NCBI RefSeq assembly: GCF_902168175.1
Contig: NZ_CABHOU010000095.1
Location: 248,001 to 312,000, forward strand
DNA from: an uncultured Chitinophaga sp.
Lineage (GTDB): Bacteria; Bacteroidota; Bacteroidia; Chitinophagales; Chitinophagaceae
Direction: 5' to 3'
Length of the DNA stretch: 64,000 bases
Shown: positions 1 to 13,170 of the stretch, one piece after another
Numbering within the stretch: position 1 is the stretch's first letter
How the letters are laid out: each line of letters opens with the position of its first letter
Translations under genes and position numbers: made by a program
Notes under the pieces: generated by a model
What the model saw: the letters and a program-made list of their open reading frames with translations, nothing else
The model's database searches: none
What the model was told of the DNA's origin: nothing

Positions 1-3000
1 AAGCGAATTTTGTTTTGCCGGCAAAGCCTGCTCACCGCGGCATTTGCAGCAATCAGCTATTCGTCATTTGCGGGCATTCCGCAAGACCTGGCACTGAATC
101 GCGGTAACTTCACAGAAAAACAAGGGGGTAAAGCCAAGCAGAAAACCCTGGTAGTACTGTTAAAAGAAATTCACAAAAATTATAAAGTAGATCTGCTTTA
201 CGAAGCAAAGAAATTGCCCGATGTGAAGGTAGATTTCGACCCCGCAAAGTACCGCGCCGTAGATGAAATGTTACGTGCGTTACTGGCCCCGCTGGGTTTG
301 GACGCGCAGGTAGTACAACCTAACACATATGCCATAGTGCCCGCCCCGGGCGAAAGCGCACCTCGTACCAGCATACCCGTTACACCGGTATCAAAAGACA
401 AAAAAGACGATATCCTGTTACTGATGTCTGTTCCTAAAACAGGGGCCGGCAATGGCTATACACAAGTGGCCGATACCGTGCGCCCGGTAAGAGTTACCGG
501 TACTGTAACCGATAACAGCAGCAGCGATGCATTGCCTGGTTCCAACGTATTGATCAAAGGCGAGAACAGGGGTACGCAGGTAAAAGCAGATGGCACATTT
601 AGCCTGGATGTACCTGTGGGCAAAACCCTGGTGTTTTCCCTCATCGGTTACGACCCAAAGGAGGTGCTGGTGACCAGCGCTACCAATATTGCCATACAAC
701 TGGAAGCCAGCAATAAAGCATTGAATGAAATAGTAGTAGTAGGGTATGGCGCCCAGAAAAAGAGCCTGGTAACAGGTGCTATCTCTTCTGTAAAAGCAGA
801 ACAGATCGCCACCGTATCGTCCAGCCGTATAGAGCAGGCCTTACAGGGCCGTACGCCCGGTGTTAGTGTGTTGCCGGCCTCCGGTTCGCCAGGCAGCGGT
901 ATGCGTGTAAGGGTACGCGGTACAGGCTCCAACGGTTCTGCCGAACCGCTGTATATTATTGATGGTGTAAGGGCAGGCGGTATAGAATACCTGGACCCTT
1001 CCGAAATAGCCAGTGTGGAAGTGCTGAAGGATGGCGCTTCGGCAGCTATCTACGGTGCGGAAGGTGCTAACGGTGTAGTAATCATTACTACCAAAACCGG
1101 GAAGGCCAACAGCAGCGAAATAAACTTCAGTATGCAATACGGTCAGCAGTCGTTAAAAAACCCGATGAAGCTGATGAACGTAGAACAATATTCCACTTAC
1201 CTGACCGAGTCCAATACGCCCAACCGCCCTACCCCGGCCGATATAAACGGCGTACAAACTACCGACTGGCTGGGCAAGATATTTGAAACAGCTCCTTTGC
1301 AGCGTTATGCGTTGAACCTCAGCGGCGGCACCGATAAATCAAACTACCTTATTGGTGGTACCGTCTTTTCGCAAGACGGTGTAGTAGGTGGCAGCAAAGC
1401 CCAGTTCGACCGTTATACACTGCGTATTAATACAGACTATAAGGTAAGAACATGGTTAACCGTTGGTAACCGTTTTTCCTTCTCCCACTTCACCAGGAAA
1501 GGAGTAACAGAAGATTCTGAGTTTGGCGGTGTGATCAATAATGCCATCCTCATCGATCCTATTACTCCCGTGGTATATGATGGCACCTTACCCGCGCACG
1601 CGCAGGCCGCACTGGATGCAGGTCATCCCTTAAGCAGGGACGATCAGGGCCGGTACTATGGTATTTCCAATTTCATCAAAGGAGAAATATCTAACCCGAT
1701 CGCCCAGATGCATAATACCAATCAGCAAACCAAACAAAGCAAAATAGTAGGCAACGTATTTGGCGAACTGGAACCCATTAAAGGACTGAAACTGACCACC
1801 CGTTTTGGTATAGATGCTGCTTTCCAGCGTAACCACTCCTGGACGCCTACCTTCTGGTATTCTGCCGAAAGACTTAACACCGTTTCGTCGGTAAGCGATA
1901 ATAACGAGAGCTGGTTTAACTGGCAATGGGAGAACTTTGCGAACTACAGCAAACGTATAGGTAAACATAACTTCACCGTGCTGGCAGGTATGTCGGCCAT
2001 AAAAATGGGCTACAACCGTTTGAACGGCAGCTCTTCCGGTATGTTTGCAGAAGAGGATAAATTCGGCTACAGCGATTTTACACCAGATGATGTAGACCGT
2101 ATCGCCGGGCAGCAGAACTACAAGCAACTGCTTTCTTATTATGGCAGGATCATTTACGACTACAACGATAAATATCTCTTAAATCTTACCCTGCGCCGCG
2201 ATGGTGGTTCTGTATTACCTCCGGATAACCAGTGGGGAACCTTCCCTTCGGTATCTGCAGGTTGGGTAACCTCCAACGAGTCATTCTTTAAAGAAGCCGT
2301 GCCTTTCATCAATTACCTCAAAGTGCGTGCGAGCTGGGGCATTAACGGTAGCCTTTCCAACATCGGTATCGGCCAGTGGGCTTCGGTAATTACCGCCCAG
2401 GGCCTTCGCTATCCCGATGCTACCGGTAACTTCCTGGTAGGGGCTGAAGCAGCCAATATTGCCAACCCCGCATTGAAATGGGAAGAAAGCAACCATGTAG
2501 ACATCGGCTTCGATATGGCCATGTTTAACAATCACCTGAACCTTTCTGTAGACTACTACAACAAAACCACCAAGGACCTGATATCTCCCGGTACTGCCCC
2601 AGGTTTTGCGGGTTTTGCCCTGCCATTCGTGAACAGTGGCGACGTGCGAAACAAAGGTTGGGAATTTGATGTTAGTTACCGCAACGACGATAATGACTTT
2701 AAATGGGAAATAGGCGGTAACCTGGCTACACTTGATAACGAAGTAACTTACCTCAATCCATTTGTACAACGTTTACCAGGTACAGGTTTAGGTACAGGTT
2801 ATACCGCTACCTTCTTCGAAGTAGGTTATCCTATCTGGTACTTCCGTGGTTACAAAACCGCAGGTATTTTCCAGGACCAGGCGGAGATTACCAAATACCT
2901 GGCTACTACAGGTATAACCGGGTACAATCCTAAACCCGGCGATCCTATCGTAGTAGATAACAATGGCGATAAAACCATTTCGAATGCAGACCATACCTAC

Positions 3001-3498
3001 ATTGGTTCACCACATCCGAAACTGATTTATGGCGGCCGCATCAACATGTCTTATAAAGGCTTCGACTTCCTGATGTTCCTGCAGGGCCAGGCCGGTAATG
3101 ATATTTTTATGGGCTTTAACCGTGTAGACAGGCCCACAGCAAACAAACCAGCGTTCTTCTACACCAATCGGTGGACAGGCGCAGGCAGCACCAATAGCTG
3201 GTTTAGTGCAAACACCAACAGCGAGTACGTGTACAATGGCGATAAGATGATCTTTAACGGATCGTACGCCCGTATCCGTCAGCTGCAACTCGGTTACTCC
3301 GTTCCCAAAACACTGCTGAACCGCGCCTCTATCAAAAGTGCACGCCTGTATGTTTCGCTCGACGACTTCTTCACCTTTACCGATTATCCCGGTATGGACC
3401 CTGAAGCGGGCAGTAACAACGCCAACAGTTTGGGTATAGACCGCGGTGTATATCCTATCCCGCGCAAAGTGATGTTTGGTTTGAATGTGAGTTTTTAA
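1..3498 (+). CDS. SusC-like TonB-dependent outer-membrane receptor with STN domain (5' end cut by window)
   Basis: Outer-membrane TonB-dependent transporter that, with the SusD protein just downstream, takes up oligosaccharides. The frame is open to base 1 and the first codons already read as the hydrophobic part of a signal peptide, so the true start lies outside the window and a TTG at 10 is unlikely to be it. In order: signal peptide, STN (secretin/TonB short N-terminal) domain at about residues 45-110, carboxypeptidase-regulatory-like beta-sandwich at about 160-230, plug with NEIVVVGYG and YIIDGVR motifs, then a beta-barrel ending in the aromatic LNVSF. The STN domain is typical of receptors that signal to an anti-sigma factor (FecR type); no such gene is in the window, though one could lie upstream. 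SusD follows after 18 bp. Confidence 0.95.
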   Translation, partial: KRILFCRQSLLTAAFAAISYSSFAGIPQDLALNRGNFTEKQGGKAKQKTLVVLLKEIHKNYKVDLLYEAKKLPDVKVDFDPAKYRAVDEMLRALLAPLGLDAQVVQPNTYAIVPAPGESAPRTSIPVTPVSKDKKDDILLLMSVPKTGAGNGYTQVADTVRPVRVTGTVTDNSSSDALPGSNVLIKGENRGTQVKADGTFSLDVPVGKTLVFSLIGYDPKEVLVTSATNIAIQLEASNKALNEIVVVGYGAQKKSLVTGAISSVKAEQIATVSSSRIEQALQGRTPGVSVLPASGSPGSGMRVRVRGTGSNGSAEPLYIIDGVRAGGIEYLDPSEIASVEVLKDGASAAIYGAEGANGVVIITTKTGKANSSEINFSMQYGQQSLKNPMKLMNVEQYSTYLTESNTPNRPTPADINGVQTTDWLGKIFETAPLQRYALNLSGGTDKSNYLIGGTVFSQDGVVGGSKAQFDRYTLRINTDYKVRTWLTVGNRFSFSHFTRKGVTEDSEFGGVINNAILIDPITPVVYDGTLPAHAQAALDAGHPLSRDDQGRYYGISNFIKGEISNPIAQMHNTNQQTKQSKIVGNVFGELEPIKGLKLTTRFGIDAAFQRNHSWTPTFWYSAERLNTVSSVSDNNESWFNWQWENFANYSKRIGKHNFTVLAGMSAIKMGYNRLNGSSSGMFAEEDKFGYSDFTPDDVDRIAGQQNYKQLLSYYGRIIYDYNDKYLLNLTLRRDGGSVLPPDNQWGTFPSVSAGWVTSNESFFKEAVPFINYLKVRASWGINGSLSNIGIGQWASVITAQGLRYPDATGNFLVGAEAANIANPALKWEESNHVDIGFDMAMFNNHLNLSVDYYNKTTKDLISPGTAPGFAGFALPFVNSGDVRNKGWEFDVSYRNDDNDFKWEIGGNLATLDNEVTYLNPFVQRLPGTGLGTGYTATFFEVGYPIWYFRGYKTAGIFQDQAEITKYLATTGITGYNPKPGDPIVVDNNGDKTISNADHTYIGSPHPKLIYGGRINMSYKGFDFLMFLQGQAGNDIFMGFNRVDRPTANKPAFFYTNRWTGAGSTNSWFSANTNSEYVYNGDKMIFNGSYARIRQLQLGYSVPKTLLNRASIKSARLYVSLDDFFTFTDYPGMDPEAGSNNANSLGIDRGVYPIPRKVMFGLNVSF

Positions 3499-3516
3499 TC
3501 TGAAAAACACGTTATC

Positions 3517-5049
3517 ATGAAAAATTCGATCTTAAAAATATCTACACTTAGTCTTGCCACGATCATGCTGGCAGGTGGCTGCTCCAAAAGCTTCCTGGAC
3601 CAGGAGATACCGGGAAGGGCACCAATCGACGGCTTTTATAAAACAGATGCTGACGCTATGCAGGCTACCAGTGCCGTGTACGACTTCTTATCGGAACACT
3701 ACAACTTCGGATGGTCCAGTATAACGCTGGTTAAAACCTTTCCTTCCGATGAAAGCAACGCGGGCGGTAGCGGCCCCGGCGACCAGCCAGGTTACCAGGC
3801 CCTCGACGATTTTACCTTCGACTCACAAAACGAAGCCGTGTTTGGAGCATGGCGGATGAGTTACTATACCATAGCCCGCGCCAACTTAGTGATCAACAAC
3901 GTAAAGCCCGAAAACACTTTGCGTAAAAGGCTTATCGCAGAAAGTAAAGCCATAAGGGCTTACAATTACCTGGAGCTGGTATCGCTCTGGGGTGATGTGC
4001 CCATTGTGCTTAAAACGATTGGTCTTAGTGAGTTCCAGCAAACACCACGTAAGCCTAAAGCAGAAGTGTATGCACAGATCGAAAAAGACCTGAACGAAGC
4101 CATTCCCGATTTGCCTTTAAAAAGCGAGTACAGTGCCGCCGATAAGTTCCGCATGTCAAAAGGCACAGCGCAGGCACTGTTAGGTAAAGCACTGTTATAC
4201 CAGGAGAAATGGGCGCCTGCTGCGGCAGCATTCGACCTGGTGATAAAATCCGGTCAGTACGACCTGGAGCCCGACTTTGCCAAAGTGTTTTCGCTGGCAG
4301 GCGAGTTTGGGTTAGAGTCATTGTTCGAAGTGAACTACATTTCCAATGTGCCTTACGACTGGGGTAATTTCCCGTGGGATAACGGCCGTGCGCTGGAAAG
4401 CAACATTCACATTCAGTTGATGGGGCCACGTGGCGATTACTACAAGAAAGCACCAGCAGATTCACTGGTGGCCGGCTGGGGTTTTAACGTACCCAAAGCC
4501 AAACTGTACGACGCCTACGTTGCTGCGGGTGATGTAAAGAGAAGAACAAATACAGTGATGTCGGTAGTAGAGTTAAAAGCAGCCGGCGGCGACTGGACGA
4601 GCCCAACCAGTTGGGATTTTGAAGGTTTCCTGCAGCGCAAGTACGGTTCGTATGGCGGGCAAACCAACAGTTCCGGCGGTGCAGTAGGCGAATTGAACTA
4701 TGGTACCAACTGGCGCCTGTTACGTTATGCCGATGTATTACTGATGGCGGCCGAAGCTTATTATCGCGCAGGCGATGAAGACCGTGCCCGCACAGAGTTA
4801 AAGAAAGTCAGGCTGCGTGCTAACCTCGGAGAAGTAACCGCTGGAGGTAATGCCCTGTTCGAAGCGATTGTGCTGGAAAGGCAACTGGAGCTGGCCTTTG
4901 AAGGCTACCGGTATGTAGACCTGGTTCGCTGGGGCAGAGCAGCTACAGAATTGGGCCCCCTGGGTTTCACAGCCAATAAAAACGAAGTGCTGCCGATTCC
5001 GAATAACGACGATCTCGTATCTGGTATAGGCCAGAACGACAATTATTAA
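3517..5049 (+). CDS. SusD/RagB-like glycan-binding lipoprotein
   Basis: Surface lipoprotein of 510 aa that caps the SusC barrel and captures glycan for import. A lipoprotein signal ends in LAGGC with the acylated Cys at residue 22. The helical TPR-like SusD fold is indicated by the SKAIRAYNYLELV and WRLLRYADVLLMAAEAYY segments and by the C-terminal block (ERQLELAFEGYRYVDLVRWG, PIPNND), which is characteristic of the family. It is translated 18 bp after SusC and is followed by a strong terminator, so SusC and SusD form one transcription unit separated from the hydrolase genes. Substrate is not evident from the protein itself; the neighbouring GH51/GH2/GH43 enzymes suggest an arabinose/galactose-containing glycan. 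Confidence 0.95.
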   Translation: MKNSILKISTLSLATIMLAGGCSKSFLDQEIPGRAPIDGFYKTDADAMQATSAVYDFLSEHYNFGWSSITLVKTFPSDESNAGGSGPGDQPGYQALDDFTFDSQNEAVFGAWRMSYYTIARANLVINNVKPENTLRKRLIAESKAIRAYNYLELVSLWGDVPIVLKTIGLSEFQQTPRKPKAEVYAQIEKDLNEAIPDLPLKSEYSAADKFRMSKGTAQALLGKALLYQEKWAPAAAAFDLVIKSGQYDLEPDFAKVFSLAGEFGLESLFEVNYISNVPYDWGNFPWDNGRALESNIHIQLMGPRGDYYKKAPADSLVAGWGFNVPKAKLYDAYVAAGDVKRRTNTVMSVVELKAAGGDWTSPTSWDFEGFLQRKYGSYGGQTNSSGGAVGELNYGTNWRLLRYADVLLMAAEAYYRAGDEDRARTELKKVRLRANLGEVTAGGNALFEAIVLERQLELAFEGYRYVDLVRWGRAATELGPLGFTANKNEVLPIPNNDDLVSGIGQNDNY

Positions 5050-5354
5050 CCACTCAGTTTTTACTATGTTACGGGCGTGCCGGTTACCGGCGCGCCCTTT
5101 TTGTGCCCGTACTTACCGCTGGTCAATGGGTTAAAATATGCCAATTAAAGGTTAATATACTGCTAATATCGCCAACGTATTAGGGCTATTTTAGCTGTCT
5201 GTAATTAAGTGTTAGTTTAACAATTAATATCGTACACCTCCCTGCTGTTCGATTATTCCACGTGTTGCTGCCATAGGAAAGGCGGCTGCCGGGCGTATCT
5301 TTTGGGCCGGGGGCATATTTTATCAAACATTAAAAGCAAAGAGGACGGGTACTT
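5050..5354. other. Intergenic region between susD and the glycosidase operon
   Basis: 305 bp. It holds the terminator at 5073-5103 and then an AT-rich stretch (about 5130-5240) that probably carries the promoter of the GH51 operon. No clean TTTG/TAnnTTTG pair could be assigned and no ORF is convincing. Confidence 0.5.
5073..5103 (+). terminator. Rho-independent terminator after susCD
   Basis: An 11-bp GC-rich stem (5073-5083 with 5087-5097, one G-T pair) closes a 3-nt loop and is followed by a run of five T. It separates the SusC/SusD unit from the glycosidase genes. Confidence 0.85.
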
Positions 5355-7328
5355 ATGAATATCTTCTGCAAAGCAGGGTTGTCATTACTGCTTATTTCCC
5401 AGGCCGTGACCGGCGTACAGGCACAAACACAAAAGATATCGGTGCTGGCCAACAAGCCCGGTGTTTCCATTGAGCCCACGATGTGGGGCATTTTCTTTGA
5501 AGACATCAACTTTGGGGCAGACGGTGGTTTATATGCCGAAATGGTGAAGAACCGATCGTTCGAATTCACTACTCCCATGATGGCCTGGAAAGAGATCAGG
5601 AAAGAGGGCAGCAAAGGAAAGGTCCTGATCACTAATCATATTGCCACCAATGATGTAAATCCCCGCTACGCCATTATTACGGTTGATGCAGCCCCTTCCG
5701 GTTACGGGCTGGTCAATGAGGGGTTTAGAGGGATGGGAGTAAAGCAGGGAGCTGCTTACGACTTTTCCATCTGGGTAAAACAAAACGAAGGTAATGTAAG
5801 CCTGCGCGCAGTGCTGGTGAGCCCCGAAGGTGAAAAGCTGGGCGAAGCCACTGTGAAAAGTTTAAATAACGATTGGGAAAGACGCGCGGCAGTTATTACA
5901 TCTTCCAAAACGGTAGCAAAAGCTAAACTCGAAGTATATATAGAAGGAAAGGGAACTATCGAAGCGGACATGATTTCGCTGTTTCCTAAAGATACCTGGA
6001 AAGGCCGCCCGGGTGGTTTAAGAAAAGACCTGGTGGAAAAACTGGCCGAATTGAAACCCGGCTTCGTACGTTTTCCCGGCGGTTGCATCGTAGAAGGGTA
6101 CGACCTGGTGAACCGTTACCAGTGGAAAAAAACAGTAGGCAGGATAGAAGACCGCAAACTGATCATCAACCGCTGGAATACCGAGTTTAAACACCGTTCG
6201 GCCCCCGATTACTTCCAGACTTTTGGCCTCGGCTTTTACGAATACTTTTTACTGTCCGAAGATTTAGGTGCGGCGGCATTGCCCATCCTGAACTGCGGTA
6301 TGGCCTGCCAGTACAACAGCGGCGAAGTAGTAGCCATGGACCAGCTGGAACCTTACATCCAGGATGCACTCGATCTTATTGAATTCGCAAACGGAAGTAC
6401 CTCCACTACCTGGGGTAAACTGCGCGCCGATATGGGTCATCCTGCCCCTTTCAATTTGAAATATTTAGGCGTGGGCAACGAACAGTGGGATGAGCAATAT
6501 ATCGAACGTTACAAGAAGTTCGCGGACGTATTGTCTGCCAAACATCCTGAAATAGTACTGGTATCAGGCTCAGGCCCCGGCGCGAGCGGCAAAGAATTTG
6601 AGTACGCCTGGAAAGAGCTGCGTAAACTGGACGCTAAACTGATAGACGAACATTACTACAGGCCACCAGAGTGGTTTTTCCGCAACGCAGCACGCTACGA
6701 TAACTATGATCGTAAAGGACCTAAAGTGTTTGCGGGCGAATATGCAGCGCATGCCAAAGAAGAACCGCAAGCTGAATCGCGCAACACCTGGTTAAGCGCA
6801 TTGGCCGAAGCGGCCTTTATGACCGGTTTGGAAAGGAATGCGGATATAGTGAACATGTGTTCCTACGCCCCGCTATTCGCACACGTGGAAGCCTGGCAGT
6901 GGCGCCCCGACCTTATCTGGTTCGATAACCTGCAAACTGTGGGTACGCCCAACTACTATGTGCAAAAGCTGTTCTCTAACTACAGGGGTACACAGGTATT
7001 GCCCATTACCAGCGGTGGTGCCACGCTTACCGGTAAAGATAGCCTGTACGCCAGTGCTGTAACGGATAAACCTGCGAAGCTGGCCTATATCAAACTGGTA
7101 AACGCATCGGGCACCGCCAAAACTATCGACCTGGACATCACCGGCAGTGTAAGCAACAGCGAAGTAAAGGCAGAAGTATTGTCTGCCGCAGATCTTTATA
7201 GCTACAATACGCTGGATAAACCGAAGGAAGTATTTCCCGTAACCAAAACATTAAGAACACAGAAAAACGTGCTGAAACTGCAGCTGGAACCATCATCGGT
7301 AACAGTGTTAAGTGTGCCGGTGAAATAA
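5355..7328 (+). CDS. Secreted GH51 alpha-L-arabinofuranosidase
   Basis: Exo-enzyme of 657 aa releasing terminal alpha-L-arabinofuranose from arabinan, arabinoxylan or arabinogalactan side chains. A Sec signal peptide of about 23 residues ends in VQA. A conserved strip near residue 45 (WGIFFEDINFGADGG) is followed by a CBM4-like beta-sandwich (about 80-210), the catalytic TIM barrel and the C-terminal arabinofuranosidase beta domain. The acid/base is predicted at E376 (GVGNEQW) and the nucleophile at E462 (FAGEYAAH), as in bacterial/plant-type GH51 enzymes. It leads an operon with the GH2 gene (27 bp gap) and the GH43 gene. Export fits periplasmic trimming of imported oligosaccharides. Confidence 0.93.
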   Translation: MNIFCKAGLSLLLISQAVTGVQAQTQKISVLANKPGVSIEPTMWGIFFEDINFGADGGLYAEMVKNRSFEFTTPMMAWKEIRKEGSKGKVLITNHIATNDVNPRYAIITVDAAPSGYGLVNEGFRGMGVKQGAAYDFSIWVKQNEGNVSLRAVLVSPEGEKLGEATVKSLNNDWERRAAVITSSKTVAKAKLEVYIEGKGTIEADMISLFPKDTWKGRPGGLRKDLVEKLAELKPGFVRFPGGCIVEGYDLVNRYQWKKTVGRIEDRKLIINRWNTEFKHRSAPDYFQTFGLGFYEYFLLSEDLGAAALPILNCGMACQYNSGEVVAMDQLEPYIQDALDLIEFANGSTSTTWGKLRADMGHPAPFNLKYLGVGNEQWDEQYIERYKKFADVLSAKHPEIVLVSGSGPGASGKEFEYAWKELRKLDAKLIDEHYYRPPEWFFRNAARYDNYDRKGPKVFAGEYAAHAKEEPQAESRNTWLSALAEAAFMTGLERNADIVNMCSYAPLFAHVEAWQWRPDLIWFDNLQTVGTPNYYVQKLFSNYRGTQVLPITSGGATLTGKDSLYASAVTDKPAKLAYIKLVNASGTAKTIDLDITGSVSNSEVKAEVLSAADLYSYNTLDKPKEVFPVTKTLRTQKNVLKLQLEPSSVTVLSVPVK

Positions 7329-7355
7329 GTTTCTTTAAGCAATAGAACTCTTTGA

Positions 7356-10472
<3,117 letters not shown>

Positions 10473-10478
10473 TCGAAT

Positions 10479-11393
10479 ATGAAAAAACTGATCTTATATT
10501 TCATCTTACTGTTATCAACATCCGCAGCCTTTGCGCAGAGCGATGTATACATGTTTTGCTATTTTAAGGGTAATGGGGAAGATGGGTTGCATTATGCTTA
10601 CAGTGAAGATGGCTTTAAGTGGAAAGCTTTGCGGGGCGATAGTTCCTTTCTCAAACCTACTGCCGGCAAAGATAAACTGATGCGCGACCCCTGTATTATC
10701 GAGGGCCCGGATGGCACCTTTCATATGGTGTGGACCGTGAGCTGGCACGAAAAGACCATCGGTTACGCATCGTCAAAAGACCTGTTAAACTGGAGCGAAC
10801 AGCAGAACGTGCCCGTAATGGAACACGAAGACGCGAAGAACTGCTGGGCCCCCGAGATCACTTACGATGCGAAGAGCAAACAGTTCATGATTTACTGGGC
10901 CACTACGATCCCGGGCCGCTTTCCGGCCACGGACTCGCTGGGCGATAACAACCATCGCATGTACTACGTAACCACGAAAGACTTCAAGACTTACAGCGAA
11001 ACCAAACTGCTGTACGACCAGGGGTTTAACGTGATTGATGCGAGCATTGTGCCCGACGGCAAACGTTACCTGATGTTCCTGAAGGACGAAACCCTGCGCC
11101 CGCAACCGCAAAAGAAGCTGTACCTGGTAACCAGTAAGCAACTTACTGGCGGTTATGGTAAACCCGGGAAGCCCATTACAGGGAATTACTGGGCAGAAGG
11201 GCCAACCGCGATGAAGATCGGTAACACCTGGGTGGTTTATTTTGATAAATACACCCAGCACAAGTACGGGGCCGTTACCTCCACCGACCTGGTAAACTGG
11301 AAGGATGAAAGCGATCGCCTGGAACTGCCAAAGGGCTTACGCCACGGTACTGTATTTAAGGTGAAGAGAGCCGTGCTGGAGAAACTCTTGTAA
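10479..11393 (+). CDS. Secreted GH43-like five-bladed propeller glycosidase
   Basis: Protein of 304 aa with a signal peptide (ending AAFA) and a five-bladed beta-propeller typical of glycoside hydrolase family 43, whose members are mostly arabinosidases and xylosidases. Candidate acidic residues lie in MRDPCIIEGPDGTFH, NCWAPEITYD, NVIDASIVPDG and YWAEGPTA. The exact catalytic triad and the subfamily cannot be fixed by eye. Translation starts 6 bp after the GH2 stop codon and a strong terminator follows, so it is the last gene of the GH51-GH2-GH43 operon. Together with GH51 it suggests removal of arabinose side chains. Confidence 0.85.
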   Translation: MKKLILYFILLLSTSAAFAQSDVYMFCYFKGNGEDGLHYAYSEDGFKWKALRGDSSFLKPTAGKDKLMRDPCIIEGPDGTFHMVWTVSWHEKTIGYASSKDLLNWSEQQNVPVMEHEDAKNCWAPEITYDAKSKQFMIYWATTIPGRFPATDSLGDNNHRMYYVTTKDFKTYSETKLLYDQGFNVIDASIVPDGKRYLMFLKDETLRPQPQKKLYLVTSKQLTGGYGKPGKPITGNYWAEGPTAMKIGNTWVVYFDKYTQHKYGAVTSTDLVNWKDESDRLELPKGLRHGTVFKVKRAVLEKLL

Positions 11394-11413
11394 TTTCCGT
11401 TTAGATAATAAGG

Positions 11414-11444
11414 ACGTCCGCCATACAGGCGGACGTTTTTTTTG
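11414..11444 (+). terminator. Rho-independent terminator after the GH51-GH2-GH43 operon
   Basis: A 9-bp perfect stem (11414-11422 with 11428-11436) with a 5-nt loop, followed by eight T. Confidence 0.9.
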
Positions 11445-11556
11445 CCTGGCCACTTCTTTTTAACCAATCATATCCAATTTTTAACTATCCGATCAATACT
11501 TGCATTAGCAACCAAAAAATCGAGTATTTTTATAAGGACCGCAAATATTCGATTTA

Positions 11557-13143
11557 ATGCCAATATCCCGACGCGACTTTTTGAGGACAGGAACATCTGC
11601 TATCGCTGCTTACCCGGCCATGATGGCGCTTGGCATGTTGCGTACGGCCCCCGCTCACGCATTTGACCTGGAGGGTAGCGGTGCCGGGAAGCATGTTTTG
11701 ATATTGGGCGCCGGGTTGGCGGGCATGGCAGCCGCGTATGAGTTGGGGAAGCTAGGTTACCGTTGCACTATCCTGGAGGCCAGAACACGCGCGGGCGGCA
11801 GGGTTTTTAGCGTACGGAAAGGCAGCACTAATAGAGAAACAGGGGCGGCCGCGCAAACGGCTGCTTTTGATGATGGACAGTACTTTAACGCTGGCCCCTC
11901 GCGCATTCCGCATCACCATGAACTAACACTTCATTATTGTAAAGAACTGGGTATTCCGCTACAGGTATATAATAATATTAACGAGGCCACTTATTATTTC
12001 AGCGAAGGCAAAGGCCCGCTGAGTAATAAAAAGGTAAGGGTTCGTGAAATACATAACGATGTGCGGGGGTATACCGCCGAACTTTTGGCCAAGGCTATAG
12101 ATCAGGGTAAGGTAGATGCGGAACTCACGAAGGAAGATACCCAGAAGATCATTGAGTTCCTGCGGGCAGAAGGCGGGCTTGATATAGATAAGTTGTACAA
12201 AGCGTCCGACAGGCGCGGGTTTATAGAACATCCGGGGGCTGGTAATAAGTCGGGCAGTATCGCCAACCCACATAAGCTGGCCGATATTATATCATCGGGC
12301 CTTATGGACCCCGACTTTTACAATGTGGCAGAATACGCGTATGAGCTGCAAATGACAATGTTCCAGGCAGTAGGCGGTATGGATACTATCGCAAAAGCCT
12401 TTGAAAAGAAAGTAGGGAAAGATGTACGGTTTGGCTGCGAGGTCAAAAGCATACAAAACCAGGCAGAGGGCGTAAGTGTGACCTACAAAGATAAAACCGG
12501 CGAAAAGCAAATAACAGCCGATCTTTGCATTTGTACCATACCTCTAACGGTACTCAGTAATATAGAACATAACTTTTCCCCGGATGTGAGCAGGGCCATT
12601 GATTTTGTGCCGTACATGCAAACGGGTAAAATAGGCTTACAGTTTAAACGCCGCTTCTGGGAAGAGGACGAGCAGATATACGGGGGCATTACCCATACTA
12701 ACAACGAACTGGCGCAGCTCTTTTATCCTTCTTACGATTATCTTGGCAAAAAGGGCATCCTGATTGGCTATTACAACTTTAACGAGCGTGCAAAAAAAAT
12801 GGGCGATCTGGATTTCGCGCAGCGGCAACAGTTGGCGCTTGAAAAGGGCAGCTTAATTCATCCGCAGTATAAGCAGGAATTTGAAACCGGGTTTTCGGTT
12901 TGCTGGCAGAAAACGGAATACAGTCTTGGTGGCTGGGCGCTTTACACTGCCGCAGCCCGAAAGGCCTCTTACACTGCGTTACAGCAGCCGGACAAACAGG
13001 TATATTTTGCAGGCGAACACATGACGTATCTCAATGCCTGGATGGCGGGCGCTTTTGAATCGGCCCGCAAAACAGTAGCAGATATTCATGCCAGGGTTAC
13101 GGCCCAAAGGGTGGCGTACCCGGCAACAAGTAGTATTGTATAG
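11557..13143 (+). CDS. Tat-exported flavin amine oxidase
   Basis: FAD-dependent amine or L-amino-acid oxidase of 528 aa. The N-terminus has a twin-arginine signal (SRRDFLRTG followed by a hydrophobic stretch), so it is expected to be folded with FAD in the cytoplasm and then exported. The dinucleotide-binding motif GAGLAGMAAAYELG is followed by ILEARTRAGGRV near residues 47-85, and the C-terminal FAD motif FAGEHMTYLNAWMAGAFESA ends the family fold. Length and order match the monoamine/L-amino-acid oxidase group that includes bacterial LAOs; the substrate is unknown. It opens a three-gene unit with an aminotransferase (27 bp gap) and a Hint-domain protein, so it may act on an amino acid or amine handled by the next enzyme. 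Confidence 0.88.
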   Translation: MPISRRDFLRTGTSAIAAYPAMMALGMLRTAPAHAFDLEGSGAGKHVLILGAGLAGMAAAYELGKLGYRCTILEARTRAGGRVFSVRKGSTNRETGAAAQTAAFDDGQYFNAGPSRIPHHHELTLHYCKELGIPLQVYNNINEATYYFSEGKGPLSNKKVRVREIHNDVRGYTAELLAKAIDQGKVDAELTKEDTQKIIEFLRAEGGLDIDKLYKASDRRGFIEHPGAGNKSGSIANPHKLADIISSGLMDPDFYNVAEYAYELQMTMFQAVGGMDTIAKAFEKKVGKDVRFGCEVKSIQNQAEGVSVTYKDKTGEKQITADLCICTIPLTVLSNIEHNFSPDVSRAIDFVPYMQTGKIGLQFKRRFWEEDEQIYGGITHTNNELAQLFYPSYDYLGKKGILIGYYNFNERAKKMGDLDFAQRQQLALEKGSLIHPQYKQEFETGFSVCWQKTEYSLGGWALYTAAARKASYTALQQPDKQVYFAGEHMTYLNAWMAGAFESARKTVADIHARVTAQRVAYPATSSIV

Positions 13144-13170
13144 ATTTCTTATCAACCATAAATCATTTTT

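Noticed and set aside
10-12. TTG as the start of the SusC gene
   Set aside because: The frame is open through base 1 and the preceding codons continue the signal peptide; the true start is upstream of the window.
1630-2127. 165-codon ORF on the - strand
   Set aside because: Shadow of the SusC barrel region.
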